From Ruminococcus sp. (GTDB lineage: Bacteria; Bacillota_A; Clostridia; Oscillospirales; Ruminococcaceae): a stretch of 64,000 nt of DNA. Where the stretch lies: the NCBI RefSeq assembly GCF_016283395.1, contig NZ_JAEEMU010000050.1, positions 1 to 64,000 of the forward strand. Direction: 5' to 3'. The first letter of the stretch is position 1, and the number at the start of each line of letters is the position of its first letter. This document shows, piece by piece, positions 33,205-41,940 of the stretch. A program made the translations under genes and the position numbers. Below the pieces are notes generated by a model. That model had not been told where the DNA came from. It saw only the letters and a list, made by a program, of their open reading frames with translations, and made no database searches.

Positions 33205-34614
33205 ATGCCAAACAGATATAATGGCAAAAACCATGACGAAATAAAAAATACTGACGATGAGGATACAATGCTGCTGCCTGATGATCTTAACGATTACAGG
33301 CAATATCAGCAGCCCCGTCAGGAGCTTCCTCACCTGAGAAAGGTTGGAAGCACTCCTCAGCGTCCACAGCAGAAAAACGGTGAGAGGGTGTATACTTCAA
33401 ATGATCCGCCGCAGTTCCCGCAATCAGGACAGCCACCTCAGTTTCCTCACAGCTCTGCTCCCCCACCGCCTATGCACCAGCAGTCAGGACAGTATTACGA
33501 CTATAATCAGCAGCCGCCTCAGAACTACAGCGGATATTCTCAGACTCCGCCGCCTGCTGCACCTACAGCTCCGCCACCGCCGCAACGTCCTGCTTCACAG
33601 AACAGACCTGCCGCAGCTCCCGAGCCTGAACACCAGCCAAAAAAGAAAAATCGCAAGCATAAATCTCTTGCAAGAAAGATAATCGGCAGAGTAATAAAGT
33701 CATTACTTGTTCTTTTCCTGCTGTTATTCGGCATCTATTCATGTACATCTTTAAGCCTTATCAGCAAAATGAACCATGTTGAAACAGGCAACCGTACTCA
33801 TTACGCAAATAATACAGGCAGAAGCCATGTACGCAGCGTACTTGTAATAGGTACTGACGGAAGAACAGATGACGACCGCGGACGTTCGGACTCTATGATA
33901 CTTGTTTCCCTCAACAGCAAGACCAATGAGCTTATTATGACATCTTTCATGCGTGATTGCTATGTTGAGATACCAAATAACGGCTGGAACAAGCTCAATG
34001 CAGCTTATGCTTTCGGCGGTCCTGAGCTTCTCATGGACACTATCGAATATAACTTCGATGTACGTATCGACGATTATGTTTCTGTGGACTTTGCTTCATT
34101 CGTATCCGTTGTTGACTCAGTCGGCGGTATAGATATCGAAGTCAGCGATGAAGAAGCCGAGGAGATCAACGTTATCCTCATATCTGAGGTAAACGAGCTT
34201 ATGGGCGATGACAGAATGTCAGACCTTCTTGACCACGGCGGAAAACTCCACCTTAACGGCAAACAGGCACTGTCCTACTCTCGTATACGTAAGGTGGGCA
34301 ACAGCGATTTCGAGCGCACACAGCGTCAGCGTCGTGTAATGTCCCTTATCATCGCAAAACTCAAGTCATTCAGACCTTCAATGTTCAAGCGCCTTGCTTC
34401 TGACGTTATACCCGATGTTTCAACAAATATGTCAACTCTCGACGCTTATCTGCTCTCACTGAGACTGCCTTTCGCAGCAAGATACAAGATGAAGCAGATA
34501 CAGATACCTGCCGAGGGTACATTCTACGGCGCAGATGTTGAAGTCGGAAACGTTCTGCAAGTTGACTTTGACGCAAATATGGACGTTATCGAAAGAGAAG
34601 TATTTGCAAAATAA
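33205..34614 (+). CDS. LytR-CpsA-Psr (LCP) family protein
   Basis: A 469-residue protein. The cytosolic N-terminal 150 residues are Pro/Gln-rich (PPQFPQSGQPPQFPHSSAPP-type repeats), then one membrane segment (IGRVIKSLLVLFLLLFGIYSC) and the LCP domain outside. The domain shows SVLVIGTDGRTDDDRGRSDSMILVSLN, MTSFMRDCYVEIP, LNAAYAFGGPELLMDTIEYNF and SYSRIRKVGNSDFERTQRQRRVM, including the Asp/Arg residues that bind the polyprenyl diphosphate. LCP enzymes attach glycopolymers (wall teichoic acid or capsule) to peptidoglycan. A link to the surface acylation operon upstream is possible, but they are separate units. Confidence 0.92.
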   Translation: MPNRYNGKNHDEIKNTDDEDTMLLPDDLNDYRQYQQPRQELPHLRKVGSTPQRPQQKNGERVYTSNDPPQFPQSGQPPQFPHSSAPPPPMHQQSGQYYDYNQQPPQNYSGYSQTPPPAAPTAPPPPQRPASQNRPAAAPEPEHQPKKKNRKHKSLARKIIGRVIKSLLVLFLLLFGIYSCTSLSLISKMNHVETGNRTHYANNTGRSHVRSVLVIGTDGRTDDDRGRSDSMILVSLNSKTNELIMTSFMRDCYVEIPNNGWNKLNAAYAFGGPELLMDTIEYNFDVRIDDYVSVDFASFVSVVDSVGGIDIEVSDEEAEEINVILISEVNELMGDDRMSDLLDHGGKLHLNGKQALSYSRIRKVGNSDFERTQRQRRVMSLIIAKLKSFRPSMFKRLASDVIPDVSTNMSTLDAYLLSLRLPFAARYKMKQIQIPAEGTFYGADVEVGNVLQVDFDANMDVIEREVFAK

Positions 34615-34626
34615 TCCAGAATACAC

Positions 34627-34666
34627 CAAAAGCCATAGTAATTAAAGAATACTATGGCTTTTTTAT
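34627..34666 (+). terminator. Terminator after the LCP gene
   Basis: AAAAGCCATAGTA stem, loop, TACTATGGCTTTTTTATT. Confidence 0.9.
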
Positions 34667-34694
34667 TGACACGGGCAGCATATTGAGATATAAT
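34666..34694 (+). promoter_or_regulatory. Promoter of the RimJ/RimL-like gene
   Basis: TTGACA (34666-34671) overlaps the last T of the preceding terminator. A 17-bp spacer and TATAAT (34689-34694) follow. Confidence 0.8.
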
Positions 34695-34729
34695 TCTTAT
34701 TATAATGATATATGATTTGAGGTGCTGCT

Positions 34730-35245
34730 ATGACTGAACTATTTTCAACAGAAAGACTGACTGTAAGAAAATTCACTCCAGACGATCACAGTGATCTTGC
34801 TGATATACTTACAGATAAGGAAGTAACATATTTTGAACCATATGAGACCTTCACAAGAGAAGCCTGCGTGCAGGAAGCTATCAACTTCTCGGAAAGTGAT
34901 GAATTCTTTGCTGTTGTGCATAACGGCAAGGTCATAGGGAAAATATACTTTTCACCAAGAGAATGTGGAAGCTATGAAATAGGATATACGTTCAATCTCT
35001 CTTATCAGGGACATGGATTTGCTTCAGAGAGCTTACGCGGAATGATCGCTTATGCCTTTAATACTCTCGGTGTGCGACGTATATTCGCTACTATCGACAC
35101 AAGAAACGAAAAGTCATGGCGTTTAGCAGAAAGACTTGGTATGCGCAGAGAAGCGGAACATAAGGAGCTTTATCCACGCAAGGAAGATGAATCTGTTTAC
35201 AACGATTTCTATGTTTATGCCATACTGAAAAAAGAGTTTGCATAA
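34730..35245 (+). CDS. GNAT N-acetyltransferase, RimJ/RimL type
   Basis: A 171-residue acetyltransferase. Visible are the N-terminal TERLTVRKFTPDDHSDLADIL and YEIGYTFNLSYQGHGFASESLRGMIAYAF, with the acetyl-CoA-binding loop at QGHGFA. The C-terminal IFATIDTRNEKSWRLAERLGMRRE is the signature of ribosomal-protein or spermidine-type acetyltransferases in this class. The substrate is unknown. Monocistronic: own promoter and a terminator behind. Confidence 0.88.
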   Translation: MTELFSTERLTVRKFTPDDHSDLADILTDKEVTYFEPYETFTREACVQEAINFSESDEFFAVVHNGKVIGKIYFSPRECGSYEIGYTFNLSYQGHGFASESLRGMIAYAFNTLGVRRIFATIDTRNEKSWRLAERLGMRREAEHKELYPRKEDESVYNDFYVYAILKKEFA

Positions 35246-35248
35246 CAG

Positions 35249-35282
35249 AAAACTCCCGAAACATCGGGAGTTTTGTTTTTTT
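35249..35282. terminator. Bidirectional terminator between GNAT and aminotransferase genes
   Basis: AAAACTCCCGA, ACA loop, TCGGGAGTTTT with T tract on the plus strand and A tract on the other side. Both convergent genes stop beside it. Confidence 0.88.
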
Positions 35283-36552
35283 ATTCAGCAAGAAGCTTTT
35301 CAGCTGCTGCAATCTTTACGCATATCACAAACAGCTCCATTGCCTTTGCAAGATCCTCTATCGGAGGATATGTAGGAGCAAGTCTGATGTTCTTATCCTC
35401 TGGATCAACTCCGTATGGGAAAGTTGCACCTGCACCTGTAAGTGTTACACCTGCGTCCTTACAGAGCTGAACTATTCTCTTTGCACAGCCCTTAGGTGCA
35501 TTGAATGAGATGAAGTATCCGCCCTCAGGTGTAGTCCATGTGCCAATACCGAGAGGTGCGATCTCACTCTGGAGCTTATCGCATACAAGACTGAACTTAG
35601 GAGCAATGATAGCCATGTGCTTCTTCATATGCTCAACCATATTTTCGTATGTACCAAAATACTTAACATGGCGCATCTGGTTCATTTTATCAAAACCGAT
35701 GATGCTGATACCGAGGTACTTTTTAAGCTCTTCGATATTCTCCTTGCTTGCGCCCATTACTGCAACGCCTGCGCCTGGGAATGTCACCTTTGATGTAGAA
35801 CCGAACATATAAACGATATTCTCGTTGCCGACCTTCTTGGCTTCATCAAGTATGTTGAGAATGTATTTAGGCTTATCTGTAAGATGATGTATACAGTAAG
35901 CATTATCCCAGAATATCCTGAAATCCTTTGCAGCAGGCTTGAGTGCAGCAAAACGCTTTACTGTCTCATCGCTGTATGAGATACCGTCAGGATTTGAATA
36001 CTGCGGTACACACCAGATACCCTTTACAGCTTCGTCTTTTACGAGCTCCTCTACCATGTCCATATCAGGACCTGTTGAAGTCATAGGTACATTTATCATT
36101 TCTACGCCGAAGAACTCAGTCACCTTGAAGTGTCTGTCATAACCGGGTACAGGACAAAGGAACTTGATCTTTCCGCACTGTGACCACGGCTTGCTTCCGA
36201 GAATTCCTTTATTGAAAGCGCACTGCATTGAGAAGAACATTGCATTAAGGCTTGAATTACCGTAAATGATGACTTCATCAGGAGCAACGCCCAGCATATC
36301 CGAAAACAGCTTCTTTGCTTCGGGGATACCGTCAAGTATACCGTAATTGCGGACATCATTTCCGCACTCGCTCATAAAGTTTCCGTCATCGAAAGCCCTA
36401 AGCATATCAACGCTCAGCTCAAGCTGCTCCTTACACGGATTACCTCTTGCCATATTGAGACAAAGCCCCTGACCTTTAAAGTCGTTGTAGAGCTTCTCGT
36501 TCTCACTCTTGAACGAAGCGATCTCATCTTTTGTCATCTGGGATAAATTCAT
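35281..36552 (-). CDS. PLP-dependent class I/II aminotransferase
   Basis: A 423-residue fold-type I aminotransferase of the PF12897-like (alanine/aspartate) group. Motifs are LCLNMARGNPCKEQLELS, IIYGNSSLNAMFFSMQCAF, GIWCVPQYSNPDGISYSDE, FRIFWDNAYCIHH and the PLP-lysine motif MFGSTSKVTFPGAGVAVM. The in-frame ATG at 36588 is unlikely. Start at 36552 follows AAAGGTGAG and matches where homologues begin. Probable substrate is an acidic amino acid, but this is an inference from the family. It has its own promoter and faces the RimL-like gene. Confidence 0.88.
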   Translation of the reverse strand: MNLSQMTKDEIASFKSENEKLYNDFKGQGLCLNMARGNPCKEQLELSVDMLRAFDDGNFMSECGNDVRNYGILDGIPEAKKLFSDMLGVAPDEVIIYGNSSLNAMFFSMQCAFNKGILGSKPWSQCGKIKFLCPVPGYDRHFKVTEFFGVEMINVPMTSTGPDMDMVEELVKDEAVKGIWCVPQYSNPDGISYSDETVKRFAALKPAAKDFRIFWDNAYCIHHLTDKPKYILNILDEAKKVGNENIVYMFGSTSKVTFPGAGVAVMGASKENIEELKKYLGISIIGFDKMNQMRHVKYFGTYENMVEHMKKHMAIIAPKFSLVCDKLQSEIAPLGIGTWTTPEGGYFISFNAPKGCAKRIVQLCKDAGVTLTGAGATFPYGVDPEDKNIRLAPTYPPIEDLAKAMELFVICVKIAAAEKLLAE

Positions 36553-36612
36553 TATAAGGATCTCACCTTTCAAATATTTATGGTGCATAACAGCACAAAA
36601 TCTCCAAATAAA

Positions 36613-36641
36613 AGTATATCACAGCATTGACACATTTTCAA
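36613..36641 (-). promoter_or_regulatory. Promoter of the aminotransferase gene
   Basis: Minus strand: TTGAAA (36641-36636), 17-bp spacer, TATACT (36618-36613). Confidence 0.65.
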
Positions 36642-36790
36642 GAGACAATATAACAAATTATAATCCTTGAAAACTTGTTTTTTTGTTGTTTTCGGCATTT
36701 GTGCCTATATATAGCGATATTCTCTTTTGGTATGGCTTATAGAACTGCAAAGTTAAATGTAAATGTTTAATGAAAAATCAGTAAAACCCA

Positions 36791-36819
36791 TTGACTTTTA
36801 TAGCAATTTTGTATATAAT
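36791..36819 (+). promoter_or_regulatory. Promoter of the transglutaminase-dockerin gene
   Basis: TTGACT (36791-36796), 17-bp spacer, TATAAT (36814-36819). The upstream 331-bp gap between divergent genes holds just this promoter, the aminotransferase promoter and AT-rich sequence. Confidence 0.8.
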
Positions 36820-36883
36820 ATATGTATATAGAAAAAGAATACATAGGGGATGGGAATTAATTGCTTCAATAGGAGGTATCTTT

Positions 36884-38455
36884 ATGAAAAAATTAATCTC
36901 ATCGACGATCTCTGTTATGACATCTATGGCTATACTTGCCTGCGGCTGCTTTAGCACAGCGTTTGCTGCCGGCGATTGGACATCAGACAATGCAGATATT
37001 ATTGAGAATGAAACGTATCTCGGAGATTACGACATCTTCAAAGTTCAGCTATCGGACTATCCAGAACTGAAATCAAACTACTCAAGCGACTCTTACAATT
37101 ACGGTGATATGCTTGACGAGAACAATCTCGCTGTATACGATGCCGTAAAAAATCTGACTGAGCCAACCAATCAGGGGTTCACGGTAACACTTCCGAATCC
37201 TGTCAGCGTAAAGCTGTCGTCCTCACCTTACTCAAGGACTTTCAAGGACGAAGATGCAGAAAAGCTGCAAAACGCATTCATTGAAAACTGCAAACCCGGA
37301 CTTGACTGCGCATTTTTCGATATGCCCGAGCTCTACTGGGTAGACCCTTCACTATGGTCTATAGCTATCGGAAAAGACACAAGCTTCACTCCAAACTGGC
37401 CGATATCATCAGGCTATACCGCTCAGATATACAAGATCACTATCTATCCTGCTTATATGAGCTGCTTTGACTCAGCAGATGAAGCTAAGGAATACGGAGA
37501 AAGACTTGAAGAGGCTCTTGAAAAAGTTGATATCTCAGGCGAAACAAGATATGAAAAACTGAAAAGTATCCATGATTACATAGCTAATTTCACTAATTAT
37601 GATACTGAGGCAAAATTCAGCAGTTCAGCACTTGGTGCTCTTGTTGAACCGGGAGTAGTTTGCGAGGGATATTCCGAAGCATTCAAACTCATATGTGACA
37701 GGCTTGACATCCCTTGTGTATGCGTTTTCGGTAATCTTAACGAAGAAGAACAATCCGCTCATATGTGGAATTATGTCAAAATGGAGGACGGTATCTGGTA
37801 TGCCATGGACGTTACATGGGACGACCTTGACGGCAAGAACGGCCGTCAGATAAAGTATGATTACTTCCTGAAAGGCTCGAAGAACTTTAACAAAAATCAT
37901 ACTCCTGAGGCGATCTATACTATCACTCCTCTGAATTATCCCGAAATATCTGAGACTGATTATGTTTATACACCTCAGATAACTTCTTCAACCACCACAT
38001 CTGCGACAACGACTACCACAACGACCACATCAAAGCTGACAACAACAACAACTACTACTACTACTTCAAAACCGACTACTACAACCACAACTACGACCAC
38101 CACGACTACATCAAAACCTACCACTACTACAACTACAACTACATCAAAGCCTACGACAACGACAACAACGGTTACTTCTACAGAAACTTCCACATCTGCA
38201 ACAAATACTTCGTCAGCTGCATCAACGACTTCAACAACTTCACAGACTACATCTACCACAACAACTACTGTGAAACCCGAAAAGCTCGTTGGCGATATCA
38301 ACCATGACGGTGAAGTCAATATTGCAGACCTTGTTTACTTGCAGAGAGCTCTGCTTGGCAAGGTAAGACTACGCTCTATGTGCGACTGCAACGAAGACGG
38401 CGTTGCTGATGTTTTTGACCTTGTATTTTTAAGAAAACTTGTTATCAATCAATAA
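36884..38455 (+). CDS. Secreted transglutaminase-like protein with C-terminal dockerin
   Basis: A 523-residue exported protein. A signal peptide ends near residue 27, then a domain of unknown type leads into a transglutaminase-like core. Its triad is Cys260 (GVVCEGYSEAFKLIC), His293 (AHMWNYVKME) and Asp309 (WYAMDVTWDD). A linker of roughly 100 residues, almost all Thr with SKP spacers, joins a C-terminal type I dockerin (about 468-522: GDINHDGEVNIADLVYLQRAL and CNEDGVADVFDLVFLRKL). Such a protein is expected to dock on a cellulosomal scaffold and act on peptides or cell-wall bridges, perhaps as a protease. The TAGGAGGT site fixes the start at 36884. Confidence 0.88.
   Translation: MKKLISSTISVMTSMAILACGCFSTAFAAGDWTSDNADIIENETYLGDYDIFKVQLSDYPELKSNYSSDSYNYGDMLDENNLAVYDAVKNLTEPTNQGFTVTLPNPVSVKLSSSPYSRTFKDEDAEKLQNAFIENCKPGLDCAFFDMPELYWVDPSLWSIAIGKDTSFTPNWPISSGYTAQIYKITIYPAYMSCFDSADEAKEYGERLEEALEKVDISGETRYEKLKSIHDYIANFTNYDTEAKFSSSALGALVEPGVVCEGYSEAFKLICDRLDIPCVCVFGNLNEEEQSAHMWNYVKMEDGIWYAMDVTWDDLDGKNGRQIKYDYFLKGSKNFNKNHTPEAIYTITPLNYPEISETDYVYTPQITSSTTTSATTTTTTTTSKLTTTTTTTTTSKPTTTTTTTTTTTTSKPTTTTTTTTSKPTTTTTTVTSTETSTSATNTSSAASTTSTTSQTTSTTTTTVKPEKLVGDINHDGEVNIADLVYLQRALLGKVRLRSMCDCNEDGVADVFDLVFLRKLVINQ
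37984..38283 (+). repeat. ACN-triplet low-complexity tract encoding the Thr linker
   Basis: About 300 bp of near-uninterrupted ACN codons with three TCAAA(A/G)CC-type interruptions. The opposite strand is therefore an open Val/Val frame with no coding meaning. Such tracts can slip and change linker length. Confidence 0.85.
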
Positions 38456-38477
38456 TTGTTCTTCCATTTCAAAACGT

Positions 38478-38510
38478 CAGAGGCTCCGAACTTCTATCGG
38501 AGCCTTTGTA
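38478..38510 (+). terminator. Terminator after the transglutaminase-dockerin gene
   Basis: AGGCTCCGA, CTTCTA loop, TCGGAGCCTTTG. The T tract is short. Confidence 0.75.
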
Positions 38511-38522
38511 CGTTAATGCCTC

Positions 38523-38551
38523 TTTACAATTACAGTGTTTTGTGTTATAAT
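38523..38551 (+). promoter_or_regulatory. Promoter of the TPR-like membrane protein gene
   Basis: TTTACA (38523-38528), 17-bp spacer, TATAAT (38546-38551). Confidence 0.65.
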
Positions 38552-38677
38552 CCCTTGGGGTAAAAGTATTTTGCAATGCATAACAGCTGTTATGCAGCTC
38601 CCTGACATTCGGATATACAGGCTGTTTGCCGATACCTACTTTAAGAAAGGGCTTCATTTTATGAAGTATGATAGAAT

Positions 38678-39544
38678 ATGAAAGAACCTTCTCCAAAAAC
38701 TAATAAGTATATACTTATTTTCACTTCATTATTCATGCGATGGGCAATTATGTTCATTATCATCTTTTCGCTGACATCTCTTATTGATATCATCAGCGGA
38801 CAGAGATCCAATACTATAGCCTTTCGCGTGGTGTTTGCTGCAGTTGGCTCTGTGATAGCCAACCTTATAGCGCGGCTCATTATTCTTCCTCGGCTGAATA
38901 AGCAGTACAGCGTTTTCCGTAAGATACTGCAAAAGATAGCCGATTGCGGATACTCTGACGACGTTATCTCAAAAATGGAAGAGCAGCTCACATTCTGTCG
39001 TGCAGAACCGCGGAAATATACCGCCTATACCAATCAGTATGCCATGTTTCTTGCGGAAGCATATATGTCTCTGAGACAATTCGACAAAGCTGAGGAAAAA
39101 CTTGAGATAGCCGACATTGACTTCATGCAGTTACAGGCTAAAAATCCCGAGTCTCTGCCTGCACAGCACAATATCGTAATGCTTTGCGTACTCTGGGTGC
39201 AGCTCTATGCAGGACGCAATGACAAAAAAATGCTGGAGGATCAGCTCAGGAACAGTGAGCGATATTTCGCAAAATACCGCGGCATGAACGAGATCACGGA
39301 TTATTTTATGGATACGGCTTATTTTGAATCGCTAATGATACACGAGCAATACGAAAATGCCTTAAAGCTTCTGGACAAATATACCAAAGACGAGCAGCTT
39401 TCCTTCGGCGTTTTCCTCGATAAAGCCCGCTGCCTGAAAAAAATGGGCAGGCACGAAGACGCCAACTCATATTTCGATAAGGCTTACGAAACAGCCACTA
39501 ATGACTGGCGCAGAAAAACAGTCGAATTAGAACGCGGTGTATAG
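38678..39544 (+). CDS. Membrane protein with TPR-like C-terminal region
   Basis: A 288-residue protein I cannot assign to a family. The N-terminal 70 residues hold two membrane segments (MRWAIMFIIIFSLTSLIDII and VFAAVGSVIANLIARLIIL). The rest is helical with TPR-like pairs such as YAMFLAEAYMSLRQFDKAEEKLEIAD, YFESLMIHEQYENALKLLDKY and LDKARCLKKMGRHEDANSYFDKAY. It likely serves as a protein-binding scaffold at the inner face of the membrane. The unit stands alone, and its start lacks a strong ribosome-binding site. Confidence 0.65.
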   Translation: MKEPSPKTNKYILIFTSLFMRWAIMFIIIFSLTSLIDIISGQRSNTIAFRVVFAAVGSVIANLIARLIILPRLNKQYSVFRKILQKIADCGYSDDVISKMEEQLTFCRAEPRKYTAYTNQYAMFLAEAYMSLRQFDKAEEKLEIADIDFMQLQAKNPESLPAQHNIVMLCVLWVQLYAGRNDKKMLEDQLRNSERYFAKYRGMNEITDYFMDTAYFESLMIHEQYENALKLLDKYTKDEQLSFGVFLDKARCLKKMGRHEDANSYFDKAYETATNDWRRKTVELERGV

Positions 39545-39560
39545 CCACCTAACTATGACA

Positions 39561-39822
39561 CTTAATATAGAAATTTAATATGAAATTATCGGGGAAAACC
39601 TTTCTGAAGAATGGTTCTTCCCCGAACCCCTTTCCAAAGACTTTTAGCTGATTTTTTCTATAACAGAGCCCCTTTGTAAGTATCTACAAAGGGGCAGCTC
39701 TTTTTATATGGCTCTGTTAAAGAAAAAATTAAATAACGGTCTTAAAAGAATCCAGAGAAATACTTCTTCAAAAGTTTCCCTAAATAGCTCATGTAAAAAA
39801 ATTCTATATAAGTTCCACGGTT
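39561..39822. repeat. Terminal-inverted-repeat element, copy 1 (MITE-like)
   Basis: Ends carry inverted CTTAATATAGAAATTT / AAATTCTATATAAG. Inside, 39584-39654 is the reverse complement of 63580-63648 with few changes (GGGGTTCGGGG and AAGTCTTTGGAAAGG blocks). A hairpin AACAGAGCC...GGCTCTGTT (39662-39718) encloses a CCCCTTTGTA...TACAAAGGGG hairpin. No ORF is present, so it is a non-autonomous or decayed element. Confidence 0.65.
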
Positions 39823-39836
39823 AAATGGAGGCATTA

Positions 39837-41753
39837 TCAGTATTCAAGTCCGAAGCCTTTTTCTAACCAGCATTTATCCGTACCTATCTGGTCAACAGAC
39901 TCATACCACGGGCTCGGAAGCTTTCCTGTGAACTTGCTTCCGCCGCAGAGCACATCTGCTACACCCTTGCCCTCAGAGCCCGGGAGATAGCACATTACCA
40001 CGCTGTCCCAGCTGTCAAGGTCAGCCTTGTCGAGTATCACCTGTCTGCCTGCAACGATACAGGTAACAGTTGGTTTTCCGAGCTTTTTTGCTTCGTCAAT
40101 AGCCATACGATTCTTTTCAAGTCCAAGCTTGCCGCAAAGCTCCATATCCTCTGTATCGCCGTTCCACTCGGAGTAGACCTGTTCACCCACAACGTTTACA
40201 ACAACATCTGCTTTCTCGGCTTCCTTTGGATTTGTTATAACGGTAATACCGTACTCCTCGGCAACTTCCTTGAAGCCTTCAAGTATGGTAGTTGCTCCCG
40301 GGATATCCTTTGTGTAGCTCTCAGCCCAGTCAAGAGTCCAGCCGCCGCACTGTGCGCTTGCATCGTCGGAAGCAGGACCTATAACATATACAGATGAACC
40401 GCTCTTTATAGGAAGGACACTATTCTCATTTTTCAGCAGCACAAGACTCTCCTCAACAAGCTTTTCAGCCACCTCTCTGTATTCCTTTGAGCCTGTTTCC
40501 TTCTGCTTTGTGGCAGACTTCTCAAACAACGGATCATCAAAATAACCGTAGTCCTTCTTTACCTTGATTATACGTGTAACTGCATCGTTTACACGCTCCT
40601 CGGTTATATCACCGTTTTTAACAGCGTCGATGATAACATCTCTTGCTTCGTCAAACTTGTTTGGCTCCATGAGCATATCTATACCTGCATTTATAGCAGC
40701 TATGACCTGCTCCTCATATGACTTGTCAGGTATATTCTGGATAGACTCCCAGTCGCTGACGATAAAGCCCTCAAAGCCCATTTCTTCCTTGAGCATCATT
40801 ATGTACTTCTTGTTCTCGTGCATCTTGACACCGTTAAGTGAAGCATGGCTTATCATTATAGTCTGTGTACCTGCGTCTATCATATCCTGATATACTTTCA
40901 GAAGCTTGTCTATCTCATCATCTGAAAGTGTAGCCTCGCCGCGGTCGATAAGTCTGTCAACGAACTGTTCACCGTTCATTGAGTCCTCACCTGTACCGTA
41001 TGCGGCACTTCCCTCTGCAAAGAAGTGCTTTGCACAGGTAATTCCGCCGCCGTCGATATAGCCCTTTATGTACGAAGAACCGAGCTTTGATATGATATCA
41101 AGATCAGAGCTGTAGCACTCGTATGTACGTCCCCAGCGAGGATCAACAGAGGGGGTGACCACAGGGAAGAAATTCCACGGGATATGACATATTTTTGCTT
41201 CATCAGCAACTATCTGTCCCATTTTATATGTGAGTTCCTCATCGTTGGCTGCTCCGATACCGATATTATGTGGGAATATTACAGAGTCAAGGCAATAATT
41301 CACGCCGTGAGCGTGATCCATTCCGTATATGAAAGGTATACCTGCTTCTGAATTTATAGCACCTTTCTGGAGCTCATTCGTCATCTCCTGCCACTCCTGA
41401 CAAGTGAATTCCATACCCGAAAGCTCACCGAGAACGCTGCCGAAATCCTCCTCTTTCATAATAGCTTCGGGCTCATCTGCGACCATATATATAGCAGGCT
41501 GAACCATTTGAGCTGCTTTCTGCTCAAGAGTGAGCTGTGCAACTATCTCCTCGGGAGTCATGGAAGCATACTTTTCATATTTTAACTGCGCATCACTGCT
41601 TTTTTCTGTTGTAACCTCAGCAGCAGTCGTTGTTGTTTCAGCAGCCTGTGTTGTTTCAGCATTTTCAGTACTGTTTTTGCCTTTTTCGTCTGAACATGAT
41701 GCTAAAACCGTTATCATTGCAAGTGATAATAATAATGAAACGACCTTTTTCAT
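39837..41753 (-). CDS. Glycoside hydrolase family 3 lipoprotein (beta-glucosidase type)
   Basis: A 638-residue surface lipoprotein. The signal peptide ends in lipobox VLASCS and is followed by a short Thr/Ala-rich spacer. The GH3 N-terminal domain has QKAAQMVQPAIYM, GIPFIYGMDHAHGVN, NFFPVVTPSVDPRWGRTYECYSSD, CAKHFFAEG and the nucleophile motif GFIVSDWESIQ (catalytic Asp). The C-terminal domain carries LVLLKNENSVLPI and VGEQVYSEWNGD. Likely it releases glucose or xylose from beta-linked oligosaccharides at the cell surface. The closest named relatives are BglX/ExoP-type enzymes. It has its own promoter. Confidence 0.9.
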   Translation of the reverse strand: MKKVVSLLLSLAMITVLASCSDEKGKNSTENAETTQAAETTTTAAEVTTEKSSDAQLKYEKYASMTPEEIVAQLTLEQKAAQMVQPAIYMVADEPEAIMKEEDFGSVLGELSGMEFTCQEWQEMTNELQKGAINSEAGIPFIYGMDHAHGVNYCLDSVIFPHNIGIGAANDEELTYKMGQIVADEAKICHIPWNFFPVVTPSVDPRWGRTYECYSSDLDIISKLGSSYIKGYIDGGGITCAKHFFAEGSAAYGTGEDSMNGEQFVDRLIDRGEATLSDDEIDKLLKVYQDMIDAGTQTIMISHASLNGVKMHENKKYIMMLKEEMGFEGFIVSDWESIQNIPDKSYEEQVIAAINAGIDMLMEPNKFDEARDVIIDAVKNGDITEERVNDAVTRIIKVKKDYGYFDDPLFEKSATKQKETGSKEYREVAEKLVEESLVLLKNENSVLPIKSGSSVYVIGPASDDASAQCGGWTLDWAESYTKDIPGATTILEGFKEVAEEYGITVITNPKEAEKADVVVNVVGEQVYSEWNGDTEDMELCGKLGLEKNRMAIDEAKKLGKPTVTCIVAGRQVILDKADLDSWDSVVMCYLPGSEGKGVADVLCGGSKFTGKLPSPWYESVDQIGTDKCWLEKGFGLEY

Positions 41754-41797
41754 AGTTTTTCTCCTTTATGATAAAAACGAACTTAAATAGTATATAA

Positions 41798-41826
41798 ATT
41801 ATACCATGAGCAGGAATTTTTGTCAA
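41798..41826 (-). promoter_or_regulatory. Promoter of the GH3 gene
   Basis: Minus strand: TTGACA (41826-41821), 17-bp spacer, TATAAT (41803-41798), about 45 bp before the start. Confidence 0.8.
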
Positions 41827-41940
41827 ACAAGTTATGTTCACAGAATGTTTACATTCAAAGCCGCACATCTCCCCTTCTTTTACGTTAATGTATATGAAAA
41901 GTGAATGATTTCGCTAAAGTAAATAAGAGGAGGTTTTTAT

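Noticed and set aside
37975..38319. Open frame rich in Val on the minus strand
   Set aside because: It is the antisense of the Thr-codon tract and has no protein-like composition.
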